From Voacanga thouarsii (Eukaryota; Streptophyta; Magnoliopsida; Gentianales; Apocynaceae), in NCBI GenBank assembly GCA_026120185.1, contig JANUWF010002022.1, forward strand, positions 2,278,001 to 2,342,000: 64,000 nucleotides of DNA, written 5' to 3'. Position numbers and translations under genes: made by a program. Shown here piece by piece: positions 12,921 to 23,984 of this stretch (position 1 is its first letter; every line of letters begins with the position of its first letter). Under the pieces are notes generated by a model, which saw only the letters and a list, made by a program, of their open reading frames with translations, had not been told where the DNA came from and made no database searches.

Positions 12921-14522
12921 CTATTTCCTCGAAGAAGGAAAAACTGGGATGCTCTGTTCGTTTCTGAAGAAATTATCAGGGTCAACCTTGGTTTTGATCT
13001 GCACCAATCTGTCAAAGTTATTCTTGAAGTACTTTCTGCCATAAGTAGCTCCTTCCAAGTAACTATTCCGGCCGTGATGGTTGACACCCAAGTCTATATC
13101 TCTGTAGTTGAGAAAAGCTTGCCTTGGTGATTTGCTGGCAAAGGGAGTCATATAGGCATAAATGGCTCTAATCGAACGCAGGTAAGGCTTAGCAACCTCG
13201 CCTCCGCCTTCATTCCAGTCTACCAAATACTGAATCTTGATTATATACCCAGCCCTATGTGGAAAAGGTTTTGCAGAGGATGGAATCTGGTTCATTCTTC
13301 CACCATAGGGATTGAATTGCAAAAATGGAGTCTCCAATTCCACCATCTTCTTGAACAAGAAGTCAATGCCAGCCTTTGACATAGGTTTTGTCAAATAGTC
13401 AGATTTCCTTTTGTTGTAAGTCAGTGATTGAGGAACCCTACTGAGCAGAATATCAGCAGGTGTTCCCATGGGAAAATCGGTCCAATAAAGGACTGATTCA
13501 ACCCACCTCATTTCAATGCAGTCCTTTTGTTGTACTCCTAATTCAGGAAAGCTCTCACTCATCACAGAAAGAAGGCTGGTTGAGTCTCCGAGGAACATAG
13601 CTACGAATGAAGTTCTAATTGTTTTCTCTCCACTACGAGTACCGTTTATAACACCGACGTTGATTCTGATGAAGAGATCCTCGGGCAATTTGTGCGAAAT
13701 CTGTTGCCAACGGTGAGTAACATCGACTGCATTTTGATCGTAAGTCCTGTCCACACGGAACACAGTCACTTTAGGTGGCACAGGAACAAGTCTGATTTTG
13801 TATGCAACAACAACTCCAAAGCTTGCACCCCCACCTCCGGTAATTGCCCAGAACAAATCTTCTCCCATGGATGCCCGGTCCAAAAACCGGCCATTGACGT
13901 CAACAAGTTGTGCATCGAGGACATTGTCAACAGAGAGGCCGTATTTCCTCATCATGTTACCGTATCCACCTCCACTAAAATGACCACCAACACCTACTGT
14001 TGGACAGACTCCAGCAGGGAAGCCATTGACATTGCTTTTCTCAGCAATTCTATAGTACACCTCTCCAAGGGTTGCTCCAACTTGAACCCAGGCAGTCTCA
14101 TCTTCAACACTTACATTGATTGCACGAAGATTGAACATGTCAAGGACGAAGAAGTTTGGATCATCAGAGACATACGACAATCCTTCGTAGTCATGGCCTC
14201 CGCTTCGGATTTTCATCTGCAAGCCATGCTGTTTACCACAGACAACAGATGCCTGTATGTGAGAAACATGCAGAGCCGTGACAATAAGCTGTGGTTTTGG
14301 AGTAGTGGACTCATTGAACCGAAGGTTTCTAATGTATGCCTGCAGCACGGAAGAATAGGAAGTGTTGCTTGGATTATAAGTTACAGGAGAAATTGGATAA
14401 TTGGGATGAGAATTTCTGTTCAGGCATTCAAGAAATTCCTCATTAGCAAAAGTGGAAGTTGTGAATGAAAGAAAAAGAATGGCTGAGAAAAATGAAGCAA
14501 TTGCAGGGCTTAGATTTCTCAT
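12921..14522 (-). CDS. BBE-like FAD-linked oxidase (berberine bridge enzyme family)
   Basis: An intact, intronless 533-codon frame of the usual length for plant BBE-like proteins. Residues 1-26 form a hydrophobic signal peptide (cleavage probable after TFA), so the enzyme should enter the secretory route; several N-x-S/T sites fit glycosylation. The FAD-binding domain (about 77-213) has both covalent flavin anchors: His110 in RSGGHDYEGLSY and Cys173 in GVCPTVGVGGH. The C-terminal BBE domain (about 471-528) contains NYRDIDLG and YFKNNFDRL. Tyr112, Tyr187, Lys429, Gln431 and Tyr473 fall where, as I recall, the monolignol-oxidising Arabidopsis BBE-like 15 has its active-site residues. Val176, at the oxygen-gating position, suggests a true H2O2-producing oxidase. 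The substrate cannot be read from sequence; alcohol, carbohydrate or alkaloid oxidation are all possible. A TATA box lies about 60 bases upstream. It is the only intact gene in a transposon-rich neighbourhood. Confidence 0.95.
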   Translation of the reverse strand: MRNLSPAIASFFSAILFLSFTTSTFANEEFLECLNRNSHPNYPISPVTYNPSNTSYSSVLQAYIRNLRFNESTTPKPQLIVTALHVSHIQASVVCGKQHGLQMKIRSGGHDYEGLSYVSDDPNFFVLDMFNLRAINVSVEDETAWVQVGATLGEVYYRIAEKSNVNGFPAGVCPTVGVGGHFSGGGYGNMMRKYGLSVDNVLDAQLVDVNGRFLDRASMGEDLFWAITGGGGASFGVVVAYKIRLVPVPPKVTVFRVDRTYDQNAVDVTHRWQQISHKLPEDLFIRINVGVINGTRSGEKTIRTSFVAMFLGDSTSLLSVMSESFPELGVQQKDCIEMRWVESVLYWTDFPMGTPADILLSRVPQSLTYNKRKSDYLTKPMSKAGIDFLFKKMVELETPFLQFNPYGGRMNQIPSSAKPFPHRAGYIIKIQYLVDWNEGGGEVAKPYLRSIRAIYAYMTPFASKSPRQAFLNYRDIDLGVNHHGRNSYLEGATYGRKYFKNNFDRLVQIKTKVDPDNFFRNEQSIPVFPSSRK

Positions 14523-14582
14523 TTTCTTGTTGTTGATTTTGCTTTGGATGAATTGTGAGATTGGATGCCAATTGTAGGTTGG

Positions 14583-14590
14583 TATTTATA
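14583..14590 (-). promoter_or_regulatory. TATA box of the oxidase gene
   Basis: TATAAATA on the minus strand, 61-68 bases before the start codon, inside CCCTATAAATACC. Transcription would begin near 14555, giving a 5' leader of about 30-35 bases. Confidence 0.7.
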
Positions 14591-14742
14591 GGGAATTTAG
14601 TTGCCGAAAATGGAAGAAAAGTATACATATGGAAGGAATTTTATTTGCGGAGCTAGAATAGTCTCCTATTTGGCGGCTACAAATTAATGCACGTCATCAT
14701 AAATTATAGATAGGGTTGACAATGTAATAAGTTAAAATTTGA

Positions 14743-15022
14743 TACTCTCTCTCCCATAATATAAGTCATTAGAGACTATTTTTATTATATTAAATTATAA
14801 ATCAGTTGGTGACTTTTCAAGAAGATTTTAAAATTATTTTTATATTTTTATCCTTATTTATTGTTCTATTTCCCTCTCTTTATCTCTCATCTCTTGTCTT
14901 GTTTCCAAAACATTGAAATATGGGTATTTTAGAAAGAAAAAACATAAAGTCACATTATTTTTAAAAATCTTAATATGTATGAAATTAAGTCAAACAACTT
15001 ATATTATGGGATGGACGGAGTA
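14743..15022. mobile_element. Stowaway-like MITE upstream of the oxidase gene
   Basis: 280 bp with terminal inverted repeats: the left end TACTCTCTCTCCCATAATAT and the right end (read inward on the minus strand) TACTCCGTCCATCCCATAAT. TA dinucleotides at both ends fit the TA target-site preference. No coding capacity. It sits about 150 bp upstream of the TATA box. Confidence 0.8.
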
Positions 15023-16640
15023 CTATATTCATTTCGGATTTTCTTTTCTTTTCCATTTTTTTCACATTTGACTCAATTTTGGTATGCCTAAATCTCAATG
15101 CAAGACCTGAAAATGAAGAAATTATGAATTTTAAATCTCAAAATTAACTAAAATTGACAAATCAACCCCAATTTACAAACTCTCAAAGACTCCCGCCAAC
15201 ATCAAGGTCGCAAAACACGGGCCACCACTATCAACATTGCTTTTCCACCAGGAGTGCTCTCATCCTCCTCTCTTCTCTTTGCTCTTGGCACTCTTCCGCT
15301 ACCTTTCCTTCCCTTCCACCGCCTCCTAACATTTTTACTGGGTGAAGTAAATACTACTAGTTAGAGTTAGGGCAAATGATTACTTTTTCCTCACTCTATT
15401 TTTTCTGTTTTTTTCCCCATTGTAATGCAGTCATATATATCTCTTTAATTTTTTTTTTAAAAAAATTGAATTATTCTTTTCGTTTGTTTTGATCTTCACC
15501 ACTACTACTGGAGATCGATGAAGATATTCACATGGTAAAAATTCGGAAAGGCAAAAGTAAAAAATAAAATTTTTAAAAATAATTATTTTAGTCCCATATA
15601 TTTTTTAATAATTTAATTACACACTTGTTTTTTGATTTTTCAATCCATCATTTATGTTCTTTCATTTATTTTAGTCTTCGCTACTATATATAACCAGCAT
15701 TTAATTTAGTTTTAGATATTTACTCACTATTTAGTTCTTTTATTATAAAGACATATTGTCATTTAGAATGAACGACATCTGTAACCACTTAAGTCCCGTA
15801 CTTATAGGGTGTTACAGTGGAGGTGAGGGGACCATCCTCATTGTGTTATAATGATTGATAATTGATTCTGTTAGTCCATAACTAGCTAAAATTCAGTTCA
15901 AATCAGTTCTAGACACAATAGTTATTTATTAGCATGAAAGGAAAAACATAACTAAACACATCAATATTCACTCTTCTTTATGTACATTTGTGTTTTTCGT
16001 CTCCAGCCATTACCTGCTAGCTACCATTCTTTCCATTGAAGATATCTGTGTCAACAGGAACTCTAGCTAATATTCTACAAGAAACATGACGGACAATATC
16101 ATATCTGATGTAACCTTATTTTAGATGCTGTCCAGTTGCTCACATAACCAACCAATTTTGGTTAACATAAAACCTGTCATTCGTAACAATAATATACTAA
16201 TAATTTAAGATAGTTCATTGTTACAAAAACTATTTAAAAAAAAAAAAAAAAGTGCCGCCGTTTTTGAGCTCGGCTGAAAACTCGTCTGGTTCAATGCATT
16301 CATTTTCAAAACAATCCTGCAGACAAAGGCCAATTCATTATTCTGGGTTCACTTTATTATACGGTATATTATAAGTCCTATATATTATATATATGATCGA
16401 TGCTGTTTAAATGGACATTTCCAACTTGAAAACTCTGTTGAAAAACTAGTCCCTCAAGGCACACTTCACACAAAATTACACATTACATAAGCATAATTAA
16501 AATTTTAGAGAAAATAAATGTTGGTTTAAAAAATTTGAGCTAATAATAGAAGTGAAAAACTAAAAGGGTCAAAGAAATTCAAGATTTAGTGCTAATTAAA
16601 TAGATCTAACCAGAACTTGTAACACACCTAGGTATTGAGT
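15023..16640. other. AT-rich intergenic region
   Basis: Long A/T runs and short open frames without domains. A small GC-richer patch near 16250-16280 follows an A run. No RNA gene or element end was supported. Confidence 0.4.
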
Positions 16641-16647
16641 TGGAAAT

Positions 16648-17362
16648 GTACACAGCAAGGAACGATGAAAAGTCTCTGTTGTTTTTCATAGTTGATGTGA
16701 TTTTCCCCTCAAAGGGAAAGAAAAGTCTCTGTTGAGTTTTTCATTACAACCGGCCAAGTTGTAGTTTAATTTCAGTAATTTCATTGAAGCATTTTCTAAA
16801 TGTTGAAGCAGACATACGATCTTTGAATCCGGAAAAGTCTGGTTTTGATCCAAAAGCCTAATTTTCTTAAAATAATAAAGTCCAATATTTTCCTTTCACA
16901 TTTATTTCACCACTTCATATACTCTTAAGATAATTTGGGAAAACACTTAAGAGACCAAATCTTCAAGGATTACGTGCTATAAAAGTGGACCTTCACATTA
17001 TTCAAAAATATTTTGCAGAAACTGTGGGACTAAGAAAACTGGAAAGGAGGTTATTTCAAAAACATTATTTTGCAAAAACATTATTGACGAATGATGATAT
17101 TTTGTAGAATTTTCTCTAGTACTAATGGACTCGGATAAATTTCCACAAAGCCATTATCTTCCTTCAAAATTTCAAGTTGCTCTAGAATATGTGGTACAGT
17201 TCCCACGAAACTTTCAAATTCAGCAATTTGAGTCTAGTTATTACAATATTGAGGGAAAGAATTTCTTCATTAGCATTTAATTAAACAACTCTTTGTCAAT
17301 TCAACCAAAACACAGAATAAGGAGGTGATTTCAACATACTCCAATTCCCATGAAGCATCTAA
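16648..17362. repeat. Dispersed repeat, copy 2 (partner at 3815-4790)
   Basis: Same orientation and same order of blocks as copy 1, without the MITE. The open frame seen on the minus strand of copy 1 is broken here by indels. The match stops at about 17362, just after the block containing AAGGAGGTGATTTCAACAT, exactly where gypsy reverse-transcriptase sequence begins. Confidence 0.65.
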
Positions 17363-17960
17363 ATCCAAAGCACTACGCCCACTGCATAATCACTTCCATC
17401 ACACATCAATTCAAAAGGAAAAGACCAATCCAGTACAATTAAAATAGGAGAATTGATCAATTTCGTTTTAAGCATATTGAAAGTATTGAGACAATTTTCA
17501 TCAAAATAAAAAAATAGCATCTTTTTCAAGCAAAGAAGTAAGGGGTTTAGAAATTTTTTAGAAATCCAAGATAAACCTCCTATAAAATCATGCATGACCA
17601 AGAAAACTTCGAATAACCTTCACGGAAGTTGGAGAAGAGATTTTCTCAATTGCCTCAGTCTTGGCCCTATCAATCTCAATACCTTTCCTTGAAATCTGGT
17701 GTCCCAATACTATATCTTCTTGCACCATGAAGTGGCATTTTTCCCAATTAAGCATGAGGTTGGTCTCTTCACACATTTGAAGTACCTTTTCCAAATTGGC
17801 TAAACACAAGTCAAAAGAATCACTAAAAATAGAAAAATCATCCATAAATACCTCCATGATGTCTCCCATAAGCCCTTCGAAAATAGCCATCATACACCAT
17901 TGGAAAGTTCTGGGACCATTGCAAAGACCAAAAGGCATGCATCGATATGCAAAAGTACCA
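17363..17960 (-). pseudogene. Ty3/gypsy (Athila-like) reverse transcriptase/RNase H fragment
   Basis: On the minus strand: FGTFAYRCMPFGLCNGPRTF, the catalytic box in VFMDDFSIFSDSFD, then CHFMVQEDIVLGHQISRKGIE, a frameshift after RSFLGHA, then the RNase H start (LINSPILIVLDWSFPFELMCDGSDYAVG across frames). This matches plant Athila-type gypsy elements. The upstream part of the RT is cut off at about 17961 by the CACTA terminus, and the downstream side joins the dispersed repeat, so it is a truncated, frameshifted fragment. Confidence 0.85.
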
Positions 17961-17963
17961 AAA

Positions 17964-18340
17964 TACTACAAGAAAATGGCAAAATTGCGACCACGATATC
18001 GGTCGCAATTCGGTCGCAAAAATGGCAATTGCAACCGATTAGTCCCAGACAAGCTAGAGTAGTAGCAAAAATGAAATCTGCGGCCGATAGATATTTGCGA
18101 CCTAAATATGGTCGTAGAAGCGTCGCAAATTTCGTTGCCATGTTGCGTCACATTTTAGGGTCTTGCTACCGAATTGCGGCCGCGTATCACAATTTTTATT
18201 ATTTGTAAAATGCCAATTCGGTCGCAAATCAGTTGCAATCTACAACCGAAGTTTTCCAATTTTTATTTGATTAATTGCCCATTTCGGTTGCAAATCGGTC
18301 GCAAACATGCAACCACACAATGTGATCCATTTACAACCTA
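17964..18340 (+). mobile_element. CACTA element B, left terminal region
   Basis: It begins TACTACAAGAAAATGGC, a one-base variant of the plant CACTA terminus, directly inside the gypsy RT frame. It is followed by many direct and inverted copies of a subterminal motif around TTGCGACC and GGTCGCAA, the arrangement bound by CACTA TNPA-type proteins. The right end of this element was not located; a Transposase_24-like gene on the minus strand (18880-22140) probably belongs to it. Confidence 0.75.
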
Positions 18341-18372
18341 GAAATGCCGATTACAAGAACACAATTCACACA

Positions 18373-18600
18373 ACCCAGAAATGCCCTCAATTCACACATT
18401 CAACAACCACCACTCAACATATCACAATTACAACCCAAAAATGGCCTCAATTCACACATTCAACAACCACCACATAACATATCACAATTACACTCAACAT
18501 ATCACAATTACAACCCAGAAATGCCCTTAATTCAAACATTCAACAACTACAGCTCAACATATCACAATTACAACCCAAAAATACCTTGTTACAAAAACAC
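18373..18600. repeat. Tandem repeat, ~60 bp unit, about four copies
   Basis: Units start near 18373, 18433, 18513 and 18573 with ACCCAGAAATGCC or ACCCAAAAATGG; the third is offset by a 20-base partial duplication. The plus frame is open (18344-18748) and encodes Asn/Gln/His-rich repeats, but AC-rich DNA of this kind stays open by composition, so coding is doubtful. Confidence 0.75.
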
Positions 18601-18879
18601 ATTTCTCCTATTCAACAACAACCACTCAACATTCAAATCTCATGTTTCCATTCAACAACAACCACTCAACATCCCATGTTTCATGAACAACAACTCAACA
18701 TTGAAAACACATGCAACTCAAATAGCATATAAAAAGTGCTTCATATAGAAAATTAGTGTTCCAATGAACATAAAACTTAAGCATTCATTCACATTAAATC
18801 TAAAAGTTCCAGAAAATGTGATAAGAGTAATAAAACTTAACCATTCATTAACAGATGGATATGAAAGAATACAAAATAT

Positions 18880-21800
18880 ATCAAGTCAAATCATCGTCAT
18901 CAGATCCTAAGTCACCAATGTTAGTGTTATGCCCTAGAGGCAATTACTCATAGCTTGTATATGACACATTTTATTTTAATAAAAGGCATTATTTATCTTG
19001 CAGTTTCTTTTGTTTACTTTTAAGTAATATAACTGTTAGATAAAGTCCCTAGTACAATACTGTGTTAAGGAAATCATGATAGAGATCATGATATGAGATT
19101 CTTACTACACTGTATAGTGTTAGTACTTAAATAATCCCTAGTCATAGTATTAATGAGATAGGACATCATTAATGCGTTAAGCCTAGCATGTATTAGACTT
19201 CCTAATTTGATTAGGTGGTGGTTCTTATATCCGTGAGTATTGAGATACTCAAAGTTAACACGTGGATACTTGTTAGTCAAACAAGTTCATTGGATGACCT
19301 AGCTATAAGATAATCACATGGATAACTATTTAGTACCAGTGATATAATCTAAATATAGCAAACGTGCAAGTATCCTTAGACTTGAGATCTCTAGGGTACT
19401 TTGTTTGCAGAGCCTTGTGCTTTGATTCCAATCTCTGGAGCTTAATCGAGGGTTGCCTATGGGATGGACACTGGGTACATTATAAGGTACATGAAAGTAG
19501 TTGAGAGGGTCAATAAAGGATTCACTACTCCTAATAGTAGGGACGAATATCTCACTGCCTCTTGTAGGAATTACTACTCGAGAAGTCTTTGGCTAAGGCG
19601 TATGTGTATTGGAAACAGTTCCAATTGATATACATCTAGAGTAATGGATTCTTGGTACAAATACACTTATATTCAGGCCAAAATTAATATATTTTGGAGG
19701 GAGTTGGCACTAATTTCGTACTCCAAACCGAATGAGATATTGTATAGTGAAAGGAATTAATTGCACTGTAATTTGTTATTGAAGGGTTCATGTCAAGCCA
19801 CTTGACTTCCTAGACTATTGGGTGGTCGTGATGTGTTGCTAGATATCGCTCATGATCTGGGAATATGGGTATATTAATTGATGAATTAATAAACCAATCC
19901 TGATTAGAATTAATATGATGAATTCTAATTAATTAAGGATTATTAATCTCAAAGATGTTTGGTTTAATTCATGTTCACTGCCAATTGATCAGAAAACCTA
20001 ATAGGTCACACACAATAGAGGATTCTACACTCAAGATGTTATTTGATAACATAGTGGGGTTTATTGCGAGAAAGAGAAGTTGTTGTGGTCAAATTATAAT
20101 TAGTTATAATTTATAGGCCAATTTATAATTCTATGACCTTGAGGGGTTCCAATTACAAATTAGAGAATTCTAATTGTTTAGAATTATTAGATATGGTTTT
20201 ATGTGGAGATTTTCGGGTGACTTCATGGGTCACAAAAAAAAAAAAAAACAAAACATGAAAACCAAAGGACACATCAAACAACTCTACAAAAACCAAGGGG
20301 CATAAGATGCCTTATGATCTTTTGTTCTCTTCTCTCTCTCTCTATCTCTTTCATGTGAGTCTCTCCAAGAGAACACTAAGACTCTTCTTCTTCTTCTTCT
20401 TCTTTCGCTGGTTTTGCTGAACAAGAAGAACAAAGAAGAAAAACCCTAGCCACCATTGTTGTTTTTTGCTAGCACAGAAAATCTTGGTGCTTGAGTGTGA
20501 TCCTCCATGTGGATTTCTAATAGAGATAATCACACACTGTGATTATAGTGGTTGGACATTCAACTCTCGTGGTGATTCTTCAAGGGGATTGTTGGATCAC
20601 GCTATAATTATCAAGCTTGAAGAAGGAAATAATTTGTTTTCCACACGATCAAAGAAATGTAAAAATTGTTATCTTTGTTATCTATATATGTCTTGTTTTC
20701 CACACATGCGAATCTTGGGATGGTATCTCGTTTTAATTTTTCACTGCGTCATATATGATATGCACGAGATAACCAACAAATAACAGCAACAGAAAACATC
20801 ATTCATGCAAATACTCCTATTGCTTCCTCGTAGCTCATCTAAAGTCTGCTGCATCTTCTTTGTTCGTTTATAAAAAATTGAATTTGCTCTTCTTTAGTGG
20901 CCACCATCTTTTCCACCTCGCTAAGCTTGGAAGTAAGGTTAGTAATTGTCTCTTTTTCTACAGAAGAAGCTTGGGACTGAGATGCACCAATTTGTAATTC
21001 TTTTTTTTTTTTTTGCTTTGATTCTTTTACTTTCGAAGCCCATCCCATACACATGACCCCTATTTAGTCCCCCTGCAGCAACAGTAAACAATTCTTTCTC
21101 ATCCATGGATTGTGAGGAATATGAAAAGTCTTGAGTTTGTTGATTTTGGCGCTCAACAAGGGAACCAAATTTTTCCTAAAAAATAAGACATTATAAATTA
21201 GAACATATAATCTTATGTTGATGAAGGAAAAGAAAATGTAAACATCAATAAGAAAGAGAATATCTACCCATGTTTGTTTAGGTTTAAGGTCTACGAATTG
21301 TCCTTTTTCAGGACAATCTCTCTGAATAGTGTGGAGTTGTTCCCAACATTTATGGTATCCAAATTTATCCCCTAGCTTATCTCTCTGTACAAAAATATAA
21401 AAAAGTGAAAAGCATTCATAATACTAGAGTGATGTAGTAGGAGTGAGAATAATGGGATAGTATAAGTGGCAGCTGGAAAAAAATTGTGAATTTGATCATA
21501 CCATCCTAGCTTCATGCTCCAAAAAGGAGATAGATCCACCAAAGTGTCTGGATGCACCCCGGCCAGTGTTGCACGTGGTCCTATTCAAGGACATTTGCTT
21601 GCCTTTCTTCACATAATCTTCCTTAGCCCACTCTTCACACAACTTCTGATATACAATATCAGAGATCTAATGTAGTTTTGTTGGGATTTGCAGACTCTGT
21701 ACAAGTGATCTTTTAATCTACTTGCACAATGAGCCTCCTATACCCTTCGAATACTCCTCTCACGTAGAGGATCCCATCTATACAATTTCTGCAAAGGGAG

Positions 21801-22140
21801 TAGTTTGATTAAGTTAAAAAGGAATTTGATGCAAGTATATTCTACAGAAGAATAAACATAAAATGAGGCATTTTGTTACATTTTTAGCTGAATAGAACAT
21901 GTCCAAATGAATCGAAATAGGTAATTTGTTTTCTTGAATTATATGAGAGACTACTGAAACCATACATGGCATTCATGGCAAAAAAAAAAAAAAAAAACAG
22001 CTATCCAAAAAGTAGGAGCAAGTGAAAAGTACCATGAACTCACCCCACTATACTTCTTTAATGTCCCCAGGCACCTTAGCAAAGCTGAGATATGGTCCAA
22101 AATACCTCTTATAAATGATATCACTGATGGACAATGCATA
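18880..22140 (-). pseudogene. CACTA second gene (Transposase_24 / Ptta-En/Spm type), split by an LTR
   Basis: Minus-strand pieces in order: a leading exon-like piece at about 22100-22000; 21790-21600 (with LKDHLYRV and KLCEEWAKEDYVKKGKQMSLNR); 21570-21350 (NTGRGASRHFGGSISFLEHEARM; RDKLGDKFGYHKCWEQLH); 21330-21060; and 20839-21054 (coiled-coil-like ISKLSEVEKMVATKEEQIQF with one frameshift). The frame then meets the solo LTR at 20.8 kb and resumes on its other side at about 18918 as LGDLGSDDDDLT and a stop. This is the usual architecture of the second CACTA protein in plants. Frameshifts and the LTR make it non-functional. Confidence 0.65.
18919..20778 (+). mobile_element. Solo LTR of a copia-type element (~1.9 kb)
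   Basis: It begins TGTTAGTGTTATGCCCTAGA, the usual start of a large class of plant copia LTRs, and ends near GATAACCAACA. No gag-pol is present, so it is a solo LTR. It separates the C-terminal codons of the Transposase_24-like gene from the rest, so it inserted after that gene. I could not find an exact 5-bp target duplication; ACCAA precedes it and also occurs at 20772-20776, so the right boundary is uncertain by about 10 bases. It contains a CTT run at 20382-20404. Confidence 0.7.
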
Positions 22141-22178
22141 CTTTGATTGCAAAGTCATCCTACTTCATGTACATGGTA

Positions 22179-22915
22179 CACTACAAGAAAACAGAGAATT
22201 AGCGAGGGACATTTCCGTCACTAATCCGTCACTAAATCAAATTTGCGATGGATTAGCGAGGGAAAATTCCCCCACTAATTTCTTTCTCGCAAAGGCAAAA
22301 ATTTGCGATGGATTAAAACTTTCATCGCAAATAGCGACGGACTTGCGAGTTAATTATTCACCAGTCAACAACTTCAGTAATGAATTTTGAAATGGATCTG
22401 TGAGGGATATTTTCAATCCATCGCTGATCCCTTTCTATTTAGAAAGGGATCAACAATGGATTATTTTAGTAATTAATAAAAATAAAATATTGGGAATTTT
22501 TCGTCACTAATCCCAAGCTAATTTGTGACGGATTAGCTACGAAATTATCGTTATAATTTTACTGTTTAAAGTATCCATCGCTAATCCCAAGCTAATTTGT
22601 GAGGGATTAGCGACGAAATATTTCTTTTTAATTTTATGATTTATATTATCCGTCGCTAATCCCAAGTGAATTTGTGAGGGATTAGCGATGGAATATTTCT
22701 TTTTAATTTTATGATTTATATGATCCGTCGCTAATCCCAAGCTAATTTGCAAGGGATTAGCCATTCCGGCGCTAATCCCACGCAAACATGTGAAGGATTA
22801 GCGACGGATATTTGTATCCGTTTCTAATCCCTCGCTAATAGGGTGCAATTAGTGACGAAAAATGTGGCCTTTAGCGAGGTCCTTCTAATCCCTCGCTAGT
22901 ACTGTATTATTTTAA
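22179..22915 (+). mobile_element. CACTA element A, left terminal region
   Basis: It starts CACTACAAGAAAACAG, a canonical plant CACTA terminus. The next ~700 bp holds a dense array of direct and inverted copies of a motif like GCGAGGGATTAGCGACGG and its complement. These subterminal repeats differ from those of element B (GCGACC type), so two CACTA families are present. The same motif recurs at 27.9-28.3 and 28.9-29.3 kb. Confidence 0.85.
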
Positions 22916-23165
22916 AATATTTTTTAAAAATATTTTAAAAAATGCCATGTAATTGAAGAAAATTCATCTATCAAAAGAATGCAAAATTTAATTAAATTAA
23001 AAAAACCACCAAATAGTCATTATTAATAGATATAATAATGACAAATGTGAATAATACATAAAAATATTGTCTAAATGTACTAAATAAATATAATAATGAA
23101 AACATATGAATAATACATAAAAATGTAGTGTATATATCTTAACTACGAAGCAAGAATCGGGGTGG

Positions 23166-23532
23166 ATGCTAGAGCCAATGGAAGGGGTGGGGGAGGATCG
23201 GAAGGGCCTGGCTGATGATCTGTATGTGAATTTGGAGGACTGATGATGGAGTCTTCCTCATCCTCAATATCGTCCTCCTGAACAGCTGGCATCGGCGGTA
23301 AATCCATATTCGGTAATTAGCAACAAACCCAAATCTGTACAAGTGCAGCTCCACTTCATCTGGGGGAAAGGTACGCCTTGTTTTTACACTTTCCACATAG
23401 ACACCTTATAGCTAAGGCTGGACCAGTTGACAAACAATATGCAATGAATCGCTTAACCCCTTGTTCAAACTCAGATGTAATTCCTTTAATTCCCTGTACG
23501 TGTCTTCTGTACATCCAACCACGATCATCCAT
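23166..23532 (-). pseudogene. N-terminal exon of a CACTA TNP2 transposase (transposase-associated domain)
   Basis: On the minus strand from the ATG at 23532: DDRGWMYRRHV, then a stretch ending SEFEQGVKRFIAYCL and a CLCGKCKNK motif, which is the PF13963 transposase-associated domain that begins plant TNP2 proteins. A stop follows soon after, then an acidic and proline-rich stretch (EDDIEDEEDSII, PSDPPPPFHWL). The catalytic transposase domain is missing; the next feature downstream is the element A terminal array. This looks like an internally deleted, non-autonomous element. Confidence 0.75.
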
Positions 23533-23704
23533 CTACATTTAGGCCATAACCATATAGCTTATTAGCACGTGTATAATTTGAATGAAGAATGATGGTGATT
23601 GTGAAGGTCGAGGACCCTAATATACTCGCTATGAATTATGGAAGAAAGATTGAATAATGATACCGAATAAATACTATCAGCTATCGAGTTGTGCATTCTA
23701 AATC

Positions 23705-23840
23705 CTTTAAAAAAAATTTGGCAAAGTTTCCCCTATAACTTGAACGTTTTCCAGGCACAAAGCCATCTCAATTCATCCAACAGTCATTGTAAAAAACACA
23801 CAATCCTAGAGTCATTAATCAATAAAATAAAATATTCTAC
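23705..23840. repeat. Direct repeat flanking a gypsy remnant, copy 1
   Basis: It shares with 25120-25260 a block around AAAGTTTCCC, CTATAACTT.AACGTTTTCCA and CATTGTAAAAAA. The two lie about 1.42 kb apart in the same orientation, one before and one after a gypsy gag-protease remnant. They may be LTR fragments of that element. Confidence 0.5.
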
Positions 23841-23984
23841 ACAAGGAAGCTAAAACAAGAAAAAAAACACAGAGGAACCATTCACTAGGAAAAGGCATAA
23901 AGCTAATATACTATCACAGAGAGGAACCATTCACTAGGAAATGTTCAAGGAAATATTTTTGGAATAATATTTTCCATATACCAT

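Noticed and set aside
13692..14468. 258-codon open frame on the plus strand across the oxidase gene
   Set aside because: It is the exact antisense of the well-supported BBE-like gene, has no domain of its own, and is open because of the codon composition of the real gene.
20351..20533. Lys-rich minus-strand frame
   Set aside because: Produced by a CTT microsatellite near the end of a solo LTR; no evidence of coding.
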